From: an uncultured Collinsella sp.
GTDB taxonomy: Bacteria; Actinomycetota; Coriobacteriia; Coriobacteriales; Coriobacteriaceae
Direction of reading: 5' to 3'
Assembly (NCBI GenBank): GCA_902494465.1
Contig: CABUTH010000093.1
Coordinates: 1-7,633 of the forward strand
DNA: 7,633 nucleotides
Of this stretch, positions 1 through 6,595 are shown piece by piece. The notes under the pieces are model-generated. The model saw nothing but the letters and a program-made list of their open reading frames with translations, did no database searches and was not told where the DNA came from. The stretch's first letter is position 1. Each line of letters begins with the position of its first letter. The translations under genes were made by a program, and so were the position numbers.

Positions 1-3000
1 AACATCGATCTGACGGTGAAGAGCGGCGGCAAGACGCTTAAGCCTGCCAAGGGTGACAAGGAAAACGACTTCCGTATCCAGGGCACAGCGCTCGTGGTGT
101 CGCAGGCCATTGCCGACGCGGACCAGGATCTGGAGATAACGCTCGAGCCCAAAGACAGCCTCAAGCTGGGTGGGACGACGGCGACGGTGAAGCCCTCGGC
201 CGGCAAGGTCGATATCGACTTGAAGCCCTGGGGCACGGCGACGGTCGCGACCAAGGGCGACTACCAGGGCGCTAACCGCGTGCTGGTGTTCCGTACGTCC
301 GACGGCAAGCTGGTCGCCGACGGCGTCACCTATCTGATGGGTTACGAAGACGATGGCACCACGCCTATCATGAAGGCCGAGACGCCGCGCCTGAAGGCCG
401 GTTCGTACACCATCGTCGCCTTTAACAAGACGAGCTACGACATCCAAGCGACGAGCTATTCCACGTTTAGCCGCCTAGGGCTGACCGTGGGTAAGCATAT
501 CGCGCAAAAGCAGGTGAAGATTGAGGACAGCAAACAGCTCGACGTGACGCTCGACGTCCCCACGTTTGACGTGGAGACGTATCGTGCCGAGCGCGGGCTG
601 ACGGCGGGCTCGGTTATCGCTGATTCGTCCGCGGTCGTTGGCGTGGAGACCGAGCTGCGCATTCATTACGAGCTCAAGGACAGCCAGGCTGCCAAGATTG
701 AGATTCCGCTGGCCAAGGATGCCGTCGGGGATGTGTCCGCAGGCTCTCGCGAAGCCGGCGCCAGCTCCGAGGCCATGTGGGCTGACACAACTTGGGAGGG
801 CGACAACCTCGTTCTCAATATGAATAAGGGCATGGGCGCCGATGTGTTTGTGCGCTTTAAGCCTAAGGCCGCGGGCATCTATGCCATCTCGCCGCTTATT
901 ACGCTGGGCGAGGTGACGTTGCCGCTGGGAAGCACCACACTCGAGGTTAGCGGATCGCGCATCGAGGTCGACAGCACCGACGTTCACAGCCTACTGGGCA
1001 ATGTGGCCTACGTATACGCAGCGCCCGGAAAAAGCGTGCAGCTTACCGTGGGCGTGGGCGCCTCGGCCGCAAAGTACACCGGCAAGACCAATAAACTCGG
1101 CCGTGCCAAGATTGAATACGACCTGCCGCAGGATACGCTTGCCGCCGAGCGTGTGACGCTCGAAGCGCGCGTGGGCTCGACCGCTGCTGCCGCCGCTGCT
1201 GCCGAGGTAACGGCTCGCAATTATGTGCGCTATGTTCCGGGCGCTTCGGTCTGGAACTTTGATGTGACGTATCGTGGCGGTACGCAAAGCCTGGTCAAGG
1301 ACGGCAAGGACACCGGCAAGAGTCTGTGGACCTTCCACCATCTGCCGCAAAAGAAGAACGCCTACTGGACGTTCGATATCACGCTCGAGGTGGGAAACGA
1401 AGAGGCCGCCGACACGCTCGACCTGTACGTGGACTGCGTGGATGGCAAGACGGTGACGATTCCTCTGACTCAAAAGTCGCGCGAGGGCACCCATGTGCGC
1501 TATGTGGCGGAGTATGTGGACGAGGGTTACCTTAAGCTGCTCGACGAGTTTAACAAGGCGAATGACTCGACCTATGTGAACTGCGGCAACTTTGAGCAGA
1601 TCTTTATGCCGCAGACCTACCGCATCTCCAATGCTCAGCTTATGACCATGCTGAGTTTTGACGCCAACGCTTCGGCCAAAAAGCATTCCGCCGCGGCCGA
1701 GGAGCGCCAGCAGGAGTTCTCGAATGCCGTGCAGCAGTGGCACGAGTATATGATGGATAACTCGTTTAATGATGTCGACGAGGCCTTTAACGACGCGATT
1801 GACCAGATGGTCGCTGATGCGTTTGCCGAGGAGGACGAGAACGGTAAAGAGGACGAAGCCCAAGGTGGAGCTGCCCGTAAGGCTCGTCGCGCCCCTGCCG
1901 CCAGCGACGGCGAGGGTGATGGTGCTGGCAACGACGAGGCCGCGCAGTTTGCGGCTGAGCTCAAGGCCGCGGTCGGCGGGTCGGCGGCGCTGCTGACCCA
2001 GCAGGGCGACAGCTATGGCGTCAATGTGGACAAGATGATCTTTGAGGATGCTTACGGCACCAGCGAGGATTGGTATCAGGAACTCGCGGCGGCCCAGGGC
2101 GCGAACGCCGCGGATGCGGCCGCCATCAAGGAGCTCGTCGACCATGCATCGCGAGCGGAGTTTATTGCCCAGCAGGCCGAGGATCTGGTGGGCCAGTCGA
2201 TGGGTATCGGCCAGCTCAACCAATACGGAAGCTGGAATGACGCAACCGCTGCGGCGCTCAACAAGTGTGCGGGCATTAAGGCCAGCGAGTACAACGGCCA
2301 GTCGACGAGCGGGTTTAACGATTTGGGCCAGGCGCTCGGCAGCTCGCTGAGCTACAAGGCGGCTGACGACGATACCGTCAAGGGCTTTAAGGTCGCCGCG
2401 CCCGATGGCGAGCAGACGGCCTATATCGAGTCGGAATTTATCGAGAACTCCAGTAACAACAAGAACCAGGCGCTTCTGTTTAACTCGATCGCCATGCAGT
2501 GCGACATTCTGGACGACCTGTACGACAACTGGAATGTGGTCCATAGCCTCAACAACTCCAAGGTGCGCGGATGGCTCATGGCCTGGAAGCTCAACGGCGA
2601 CGTGAGCGCCCATATGAAGCTCATCCGCACGATCCGTTCGCTCAAGAGCTATAAGATCGAGTGCGAGATGTTCGGACAGGTCTTTAAGACCGATGCGTGG
2701 AAGGCGGCCGGCCAGGCGTTTCCCGCGGCGACCCAGGGTATCGGCATCTTTACCGGCATTTACGGCGTGAACGATGCCAGCAAGAACTGGGAGAACGTGA
2801 ACGTCCGTATGCAGAAGGTGAAGGGCGAGCGCGAGGGCTATGAGCTTCAGCATACGCGCTTGCTTGCCAAGCCCGAGAAGACCGAGGACGACTGGAAGTG
2901 CATTTACGCGCTGCGTGACGCCATGGAGAAGGCGCGTGCGTTTGAGGATCTGCTGTATCGCCAGCTCTGCCACGACAGCACCGATGTGGCGGTGGGCTCC

Positions 3001-4791
3001 ATTATGACAATCGCCGGCGTGCTGACGGCCGGTTCGGCGGGTACCGTGGTGGGCGCCGCCTATGATGCAGCTTCGACCAGCGTAGGTTCGGAGCGCGCGA
3101 TTAAGCTGACCAATGCCGAATGCGCCTACGATGTTGCCTGCGAGCAGGTGGAGCGCGCGTGCCAGAATCGCATTACGGTCAACTGGGGCGAGCTGACCGA
3201 TGCCGAGGTCTACAAGGCCAACAAGGACGGCTTGATCTCGGACGAGAAGATGCAGTCGATCTTCGAGGCGCGTTATCGCAATGTGCCTGCCAAGGCAGCA
3301 CCCGACCCTGCGGGCGTGGTGTACGAGGGCCTGCTGTCCAATACGGTTGAAGGCGCGGCGGTTGAGCTGTGGAGCGCCGACGATGCGGCCGGTACCAATG
3401 CGGTGCGTTGGGATGCCGAGGGGTATGAGCAGGACAATCCGCTTGCAACGGGTGCGGACGGTGCGTACAACTGGAATACGCCGACCGGCTGGTATCAAGT
3501 GCGCGTGACCAAGGACGGGTATGAGGAGGCGCGTTCGGCTTGGCTGCGCGTGCCGCCGATTCAGACTGAGGTGAACATTGGCTTGGTGTCGACGGCGGCG
3601 CCCGAGGTGGCTTCGGCCCATGCCTATACCGATTGCATCGAGGTTGAGTTTGCGCAGTATATGGATGCGAGCGACGATGCCCTGGTCGCATTGTGCGCGC
3701 AGGGCTTGGGCGACGTGACGTATACGTGGCTCGACAAGCAGGACGATCCCAATGGCAAGCCGCTGTCACGCGTGCTGCGTATTCGCTATGCCGATGCGCG
3801 TGAGGCGGGCTCGACGGTGGCGTTTGAGCTCGACGGTGCTCGCAACTACGCCGGCACGGCCATGGCGCGCTGGGCAAGTGGCGAGCTTGTCGTGGGCGTT
3901 CGTGCCGACAAACTCAAACTCAACGTGGAGCAGGCCGTGACCATGCTTGATGGCAGTGACTTTGAGCTGGTGGCGCACGTGACCGATAAGGCGGGCAAGC
4001 CGTTTGCGGGCGCCAAGGTTAGTGTTGGGCTGGAGTCCTCGGCTATCTGCTCTGTCGATACCACCCAGGCCGTGACGGGCGAGGACGGTGCGGCGACGTT
4101 TGTGCTGCATGGTGCTCTGCCCGGTTTGACGACGTTGACGGCGGCGGTGGGCGGCACGGCGCTGTCCAAGCAGGTCGACGTTCGCGTGTCTGCCGAGGCA
4201 GTGCGACCGGCGCGACCGGTGGCGACGATTGGTGCGACGACGTTTGGTGCATGGTCGCCCAAGGAGAACTACATTACGGTGCCCAAGGGCACGAAGCTGG
4301 AGCTTTCTGCCGAGGATGGCGCGACGATTTGGTACACCACCAACGACACCTGCCCCTGCCGTGACGAAGGCCGTGTAAAGTACACCGAGCCCATTGCGCT
4401 CGATAGCAACATGTATGTGCGCATTGCGGCACAGCGCCCTGGCATGTCGTACAGCGAGTATTCCGAGCGTCTGAACATTACGATTACGGTGACCGATGAG
4501 GCGGCGCCTGATCCGACGCCCGATCCGGACCCGACGCCTGGCGACGGCGAGCAGGGCGGCGGTGCGGATGGCTCTGGCGGCACCGGGGTACCTGCGGGCG
4601 GTTCGACTTCGACGACGACCACGGTGACGACGAACAAGTCCAAGGGTAAGGGCGAGAACGACAAGAAGTCCGGCGCCACGGAGCTCGCCAGCACGGGTGA
4701 CTCCACCGCGATGACGGTCGCCGCCTTGGGCATCGCCGGCGCAACCGTTGCCGCGGCCGGCATCGCCGCGACCAAGCGTCGCAAGCGTTAG
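1..4791 (+). CDS. Large LASTG-anchored multidomain surface protein, 5' end missing
   Basis: The reading frame is open from base 1 (Asn-Ile-Asp-Leu-Thr) to a TAG at 4789-4791. The true start and any signal peptide lie upstream. An in-frame GTG at 16 is not credible as the start because coding continues before it. Residues are counted from that GTG. Residues 1-500 are beta-rich, as in Ig or transthyretin-like modules. Residues 500-1095 are mostly helical, with an acidic/basic/acidic linker (602-642, RKARR at 621-625) and a hydrophobic Gly/Ala-rich stretch (about 991-1016). About 1097-1192 looks like a carboxypeptidase-regulatory-like domain (WDAEGYEQDNPL core). About 1193-1295 is an Ig/SbsA-like stretch, 1298-1392 a Big_1-type Ig domain, and 1402-1494 a chitobiase/hexosaminidase C-terminal-like domain (TIWYTTNDTCPC, KYTEPI). 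A DPTPDPDPTP, Gly- and Thr-rich spacer follows. LASTG (1557-1561), a hydrophobic span (1565-1585) and a TKRRKR tail form a sortase signal. The likely role is adhesion or another surface function. No catalytic site was recognised and the ligand is unknown. Confidence 0.93.
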   Translation, partial: NIDLTVKSGGKTLKPAKGDKENDFRIQGTALVVSQAIADADQDLEITLEPKDSLKLGGTTATVKPSAGKVDIDLKPWGTATVATKGDYQGANRVLVFRTSDGKLVADGVTYLMGYEDDGTTPIMKAETPRLKAGSYTIVAFNKTSYDIQATSYSTFSRLGLTVGKHIAQKQVKIEDSKQLDVTLDVPTFDVETYRAERGLTAGSVIADSSAVVGVETELRIHYELKDSQAAKIEIPLAKDAVGDVSAGSREAGASSEAMWADTTWEGDNLVLNMNKGMGADVFVRFKPKAAGIYAISPLITLGEVTLPLGSTTLEVSGSRIEVDSTDVHSLLGNVAYVYAAPGKSVQLTVGVGASAAKYTGKTNKLGRAKIEYDLPQDTLAAERVTLEARVGSTAAAAAAAEVTARNYVRYVPGASVWNFDVTYRGGTQSLVKDGKDTGKSLWTFHHLPQKKNAYWTFDITLEVGNEEAADTLDLYVDCVDGKTVTIPLTQKSREGTHVRYVAEYVDEGYLKLLDEFNKANDSTYVNCGNFEQIFMPQTYRISNAQLMTMLSFDANASAKKHSAAAEERQQEFSNAVQQWHEYMMDNSFNDVDEAFNDAIDQMVADAFAEEDENGKEDEAQGGAARKARRAPAASDGEGDGAGNDEAAQFAAELKAAVGGSAALLTQQGDSYGVNVDKMIFEDAYGTSEDWYQELAAAQGANAADAAAIKELVDHASRAEFIAQQAEDLVGQSMGIGQLNQYGSWNDATAAALNKCAGIKASEYNGQSTSGFNDLGQALGSSLSYKAADDDTVKGFKVAAPDGEQTAYIESEFIENSSNNKNQALLFNSIAMQCDILDDLYDNWNVVHSLNNSKVRGWLMAWKLNGDVSAHMKLIRTIRSLKSYKIECEMFGQVFKTDAWKAAGQAFPAATQGIGIFTGIYGVNDASKNWENVNVRMQKVKGEREGYELQHTRLLAKPEKTEDDWKCIYALRDAMEKARAFEDLLYRQLCHDSTDVAVGSIMTIAGVLTAGSAGTVVGAAYDAASTSVGSERAIKLTNAECAYDVACEQVERACQNRITVNWGELTDAEVYKANKDGLISDEKMQSIFEARYRNVPAKAAPDPAGVVYEGLLSNTVEGAAVELWSADDAAGTNAVRWDAEGYEQDNPLATGADGAYNWNTPTGWYQVRVTKDGYEEARSAWLRVPPIQTEVNIGLVSTAAPEVASAHAYTDCIEVEFAQYMDASDDALVALCAQGLGDVTYTWLDKQDDPNGKPLSRVLRIRYADAREAGSTVAFELDGARNYAGTAMARWASGELVVGVRADKLKLNVEQAVTMLDGSDFELVAHVTDKAGKPFAGAKVSVGLESSAICSVDTTQAVTGEDGAATFVLHGALPGLTTLTAAVGGTALSKQVDVRVSAEAVRPARPVATIGATTFGAWSPKENYITVPKGTKLELSAEDGATIWYTTNDTCPCRDEGRVKYTEPIALDSNMYVRIAAQRPGMSYSEYSERLNITITVTDEAAPDPTPDPDPTPGDGEQGGGADGSGGTGVPAGGSTSTTTTVTTNKSKGKGENDKKSGATELASTGDSTAMTVAALGIAGATVAAAGIAATKRRKR
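4684..4788 (+). other. C-terminal cell-wall sorting signal (LASTG, hydrophobic span, basic tail)
   Basis: The last 35 codons before the stop encode LASTGD, a roughly 20-residue hydrophobic Ala/Gly/Val/Ile segment, and a final KRRKR. This three-part layout is that of a sortase substrate. The second position is Ala rather than the Pro of LPxTG. LAxTG is the form associated with class E sortases of high-GC Gram-positive bacteria, which supports an actinobacterial host. Sortase would be expected to cut between Thr1560 and Gly1561 and join the protein to the wall. No sortase gene lies in this window. Confidence 0.85.
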
Positions 4792-4827
4792 GTTTTGGCG
4801 ACAACGCCCATTCTCGGCTTTTGCAAG

Positions 4828-4884
4828 ATCTCAATCTGTAACACCAAGCTGCCCAAAACGGCTCTAGATGTTACAGATTGAGAT
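4828..4884. repeat. Hairpin repeat unit 1 (16-bp perfect arms, 25-nt loop)
   Basis: The left arm ATCTCAATCTGTAACA (4828-4843) is a perfect reverse complement of TGTTACAGATTGAGAT (4869-4884), separated by 25 nt. It begins 36 bases after the stop of the surface-protein gene. No T-run follows either arm, so it is not a standard intrinsic terminator. It is the most perfect of three related units. The family is not recognised. Confidence 0.9.
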
Positions 4885-4910
4885 GAACTGCTCGGCCGCC
4901 AATCTAATGT

Positions 4911-4963
4911 CTCGATCTGTAACACGTAGCGGGGAATTTGGTCTCTAACTGTTACAGATTGAG
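4911..4963. repeat. Hairpin repeat unit 2 (14-bp arms, 25-nt loop)
   Basis: The left arm CTCGATCTGTAACA (4911-4924) pairs with TGTTACAGATTGAG (4950-4963) across a 25-nt loop. The only departure is G4914 against T4960, which is a G-U pair in RNA read from the + strand but an A-C mismatch in RNA from the other strand. The loop ends with GTCTCTA, related to GGCTCTA in unit 1 and GGCTCCA in unit 3. The unit starts 27-28 bases after unit 1. Confidence 0.88.
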
Positions 4964-4989
4964 GCAAAGCGGAGGCGGCTGGCGCAAGA

Positions 4990-5044
4990 TCTCGATCTGT
5001 AACAACTACAAGGCTCAACGGGCTCCAGGTGTTACAGATTGAGA
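4990..5044. repeat. Hairpin repeat unit 3 (15-bp arms, 25-nt loop)
   Basis: The left arm TCTCGATCTGTAACA (4990-5004) pairs with TGTTACAGATTGAGA (5030-5044) across a 25-nt loop, with the same single G-T position as unit 2. It shares the preceding GCAAGATCTC with unit 1 (4984-4993 against 4823-4832). It completes a run of three units with centres 80-81 bp apart. Confidence 0.88.
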
Positions 5045-5062
5045 CAAAACGACCGACCAGGC

Positions 5063-5107
5063 CCCAAACCACCACAAAGGTGCCTGTCCCCTTTGTGGTG
5101 GTTTGGG
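5063..5107. repeat. Perfect 18-bp inverted repeat with a 9-nt loop
   Basis: CCCAAACCACCACAAAGG (5063-5080) is an exact reverse complement of 5090-5107, with TGCCTGTCC as the loop. It is unrelated in sequence to the three hairpin units before it. The loop and its flanks read AGGTGCCTGTCCCC. From memory, this string recurs in intergenic palindromes of many bacteria, so it may be a REP/MITE-like mobile repeat; I could not check that here. Neither side has a T-run. It could still stop or stabilise transcripts of the surface-protein gene. Confidence 0.85.
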
Positions 5108-5116
5108 CGGCCGGCA

Positions 5117-5157
5117 TAGAAAAAGTCCCCGCCGGGCGTGTGCTCGACGGGGACTTT
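5117..5157 (-). terminator. Rho-independent terminator of the nfnAB operon
   Basis: Read on the minus strand, AAAGTCCCCG (5157-5148) pairs with CGGGGACTTT (5131-5122). A second inner stem, CGAGC with GCCCG (one G-U), closes on a four-base loop. The hairpin runs straight into TTTTTC. It starts 28 bases after the nfnB stop codon. On the plus strand the stem is followed by GCCGTTTGATGG, without a real T-run, so it serves mainly the minus-strand genes. Confidence 0.9.
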
Positions 5158-5185
5158 GCCGTTTGATGGCTAGCGCTGTAGGTGA

Positions 5186-6595
5186 TTACTCGCCCAGCAG
5201 GCTCTTGGTAATGGAAGCGGCGGCCTTCTTGCCGGCGCCCATCGCCAGAATGACCGTAGCGGCACCGGTAACGATGTCGCCGCCGGCCCAGATGCGGGGA
5301 TCGGTGGTCTGGCCGGTCTCCTCGTCGGCAACGATGTAGCCCCACTTGTTGAGCTCCATCTTGCCGCCGATCTTCTTTGCGAAGGGGTTGGCGTTGGTGC
5401 CGATAGCCGAGATCGCGACGTCGCAGGGGATCTCCTCGATGGCGCCCTCGATGGGCACCGGGCGACGACGGCCGGACTCGTCAGGCTCGCCGAGCTCCAT
5501 CTTCTGGACCTTGACGGCGCACACGGAGCCGTCCTCGCCAGCGACAAACTCGAGCGGGGAGACGAGCGGCAGAACCTCGACGCCCTCGGCCTTGGCATGG
5601 TGCAGCTCGGCGCGACGGCAGGGCATCTCGTCCTCGGTACGGCGGTAAGCGATGATGGCGTGCTCGGCGCCCAGACGCTTGGCGGTACGGACGGCGTCCA
5701 TAGCCACGTTGCCGCCGCCAAAGACAACGACGTTCTTGCCGTGCTTGGTGGGGGTGTCGTACTCGGGGAACTTGTTGGCCTTCATCAGGTTCACGCGGGT
5801 GAGGTACTCGTTTGCGAAGAAGACGTTGGGCAGGTTCTCGCCGGGGACGTTGAGGAACTTGGGCAGGCCAGCGCCGGTCGCCACGTAGATGGCGTCGAAG
5901 CCCTGCTCGAACAGCTCCTCGGCCGTGGCCATGTTGCCCACGACGGAGTTGTACTCAAACTTGACGCCCATGTCCTCCAGGCCGTCAATCTCGCGCTTGA
6001 CGACCGCCTTGGGCAGACGGAACTCGGGGATGCCGTAGACCAGCACGCCGCCGCCGGTGAAGAAGGCCTCGAAGACGGTAACGTCAAAGCCGTTACGGGC
6101 GAGCTCGCCGGCGCAGGTGATGCCGGACGGGCCGGAGCCGACGACGGCGACCTTCTTGCCGTTCTTGGGGGCCATCTTGGGCGTGGAGGCGAGCTCGGGG
6201 CGATCACCCAGGAAGCGCTCGAGCTGGCCGATGGCCACGGGCTCGGACTTCTTGCCACGGATGCACTTGCCCTCGCACTGGTTCTCCTGCGGGCAGACGC
6301 GGCCGCAGATGGCGGGAAGCATGGAGTCCTCGCGGATGGTATCGAGAGCGCCGCCGAAGTCTTTCGCGCGGATCTGCTCGATAAAGCGGGGGATGTTGAT
6401 GTTGACGGGGCAGCCCTCAACACAGAACGGCTTCTTGCAGTTGAGGCAGCGCTCGGCCTCGGCCAGCGCCATCTCCTCGGTGAAGCCCTTGTCGACGGGG
6501 CGGAAGTCGCAGGCGCGCTCGGCAGCCGGCTCCTCGTTATCGGGGGTGCGGGGCGACTTCATATCGGCAACGAAACGACCGTTAACTAGTGGCAT
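5186..6595 (-). CDS. nfnB: NfnB: large subunit of NADH-dependent reduced ferredoxin:NADP+ oxidoreductase (GltD-like)
   Basis: This 469-residue flavoprotein belongs to the family of the glutamate synthase small chain. The N-terminus carries two [4Fe-4S] motifs: Cys50, 53, 58, 62 (CLNCKKPFCVEGCP) and Cys97, 101, 107, 111 (CGRVCPQENQCEGKC). An FAD-binding GSGPSG lies at 153-158. The NADPH-binding GGGNVAMD is at 293-300, with nearby YRR (317-319). The closing FAD motif GGDIVTGAATVILAMGAG spans about 438-455. In Nfn complexes this subunit holds the bifurcating FAD, reacts with ferredoxin through its clusters and reduces NADP+. It overlaps nfnA by 10 bp and no gltB-type large subunit is present, which favours Nfn over glutamate synthase. 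Start choice: ATG at 6595-6593 follows TATGAGGAAAAGAG inside the nfnA end, whereas Met12 has no Shine-Dalgarno. The stop is TAA. The alternative is the generic label 'NADPH-dependent glutamate synthase'. Confidence 0.93.
   Translation of the reverse strand: MPLVNGRFVADMKSPRTPDNEEPAAERACDFRPVDKGFTEEMALAEAERCLNCKKPFCVEGCPVNINIPRFIEQIRAKDFGGALDTIREDSMLPAICGRVCPQENQCEGKCIRGKKSEPVAIGQLERFLGDRPELASTPKMAPKNGKKVAVVGSGPSGITCAGELARNGFDVTVFEAFFTGGGVLVYGIPEFRLPKAVVKREIDGLEDMGVKFEYNSVVGNMATAEELFEQGFDAIYVATGAGLPKFLNVPGENLPNVFFANEYLTRVNLMKANKFPEYDTPTKHGKNVVVFGGGNVAMDAVRTAKRLGAEHAIIAYRRTEDEMPCRRAELHHAKAEGVEVLPLVSPLEFVAGEDGSVCAVKVQKMELGEPDESGRRRPVPIEGAIEEIPCDVAISAIGTNANPFAKKIGGKMELNKWGYIVADEETGQTTDPRIWAGGDIVTGAATVILAMGAGKKAAASITKSLLGE

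Noticed and set aside
991..3621. 876-codon open frame on the minus strand inside the surface-protein gene
   Set aside because: It is antisense to a gene with clear domains, and its composition (rich in His, Arg, Leu and Gly) is that of a complement-strand shadow in high-GC DNA. No domain or ribosome site is seen.
16..4791. GTG at 16 as the real start of the surface protein
   Set aside because: The frame is open to the window edge, no ribosome site or signal peptide follows, and the first residues are already mid-domain.
4828..5044. CRISPR array
   Set aside because: Repeat copies alternate in orientation, are only 14-16 bases, and no cas gene is present.
5063..5107. Intrinsic terminator for the surface-protein gene
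   Set aside because: The stem is strong, but the + strand continues with CGGCCGGCATAG and has no T-run, so it does not meet the usual form. It was kept as an inverted repeat only.
4788..5345. 185-codon minus-strand frame running from nfnB through the repeat gap
   Set aside because: It starts inside nfnB, reads through the terminator and all the hairpin repeats, and encodes nothing recognisable.
5597..6589. 330-codon open frame on the plus strand opposite nfnB
   Set aside because: It is a low-complexity Leu/Gly/Ala/Asp shadow of a well-supported gene with no recognisable motif.
5186..6595. True GOGAT small chain (gltD)
   Set aside because: No gltB is in view, the partner is NfnA, and the gene pair order fits Nfn.
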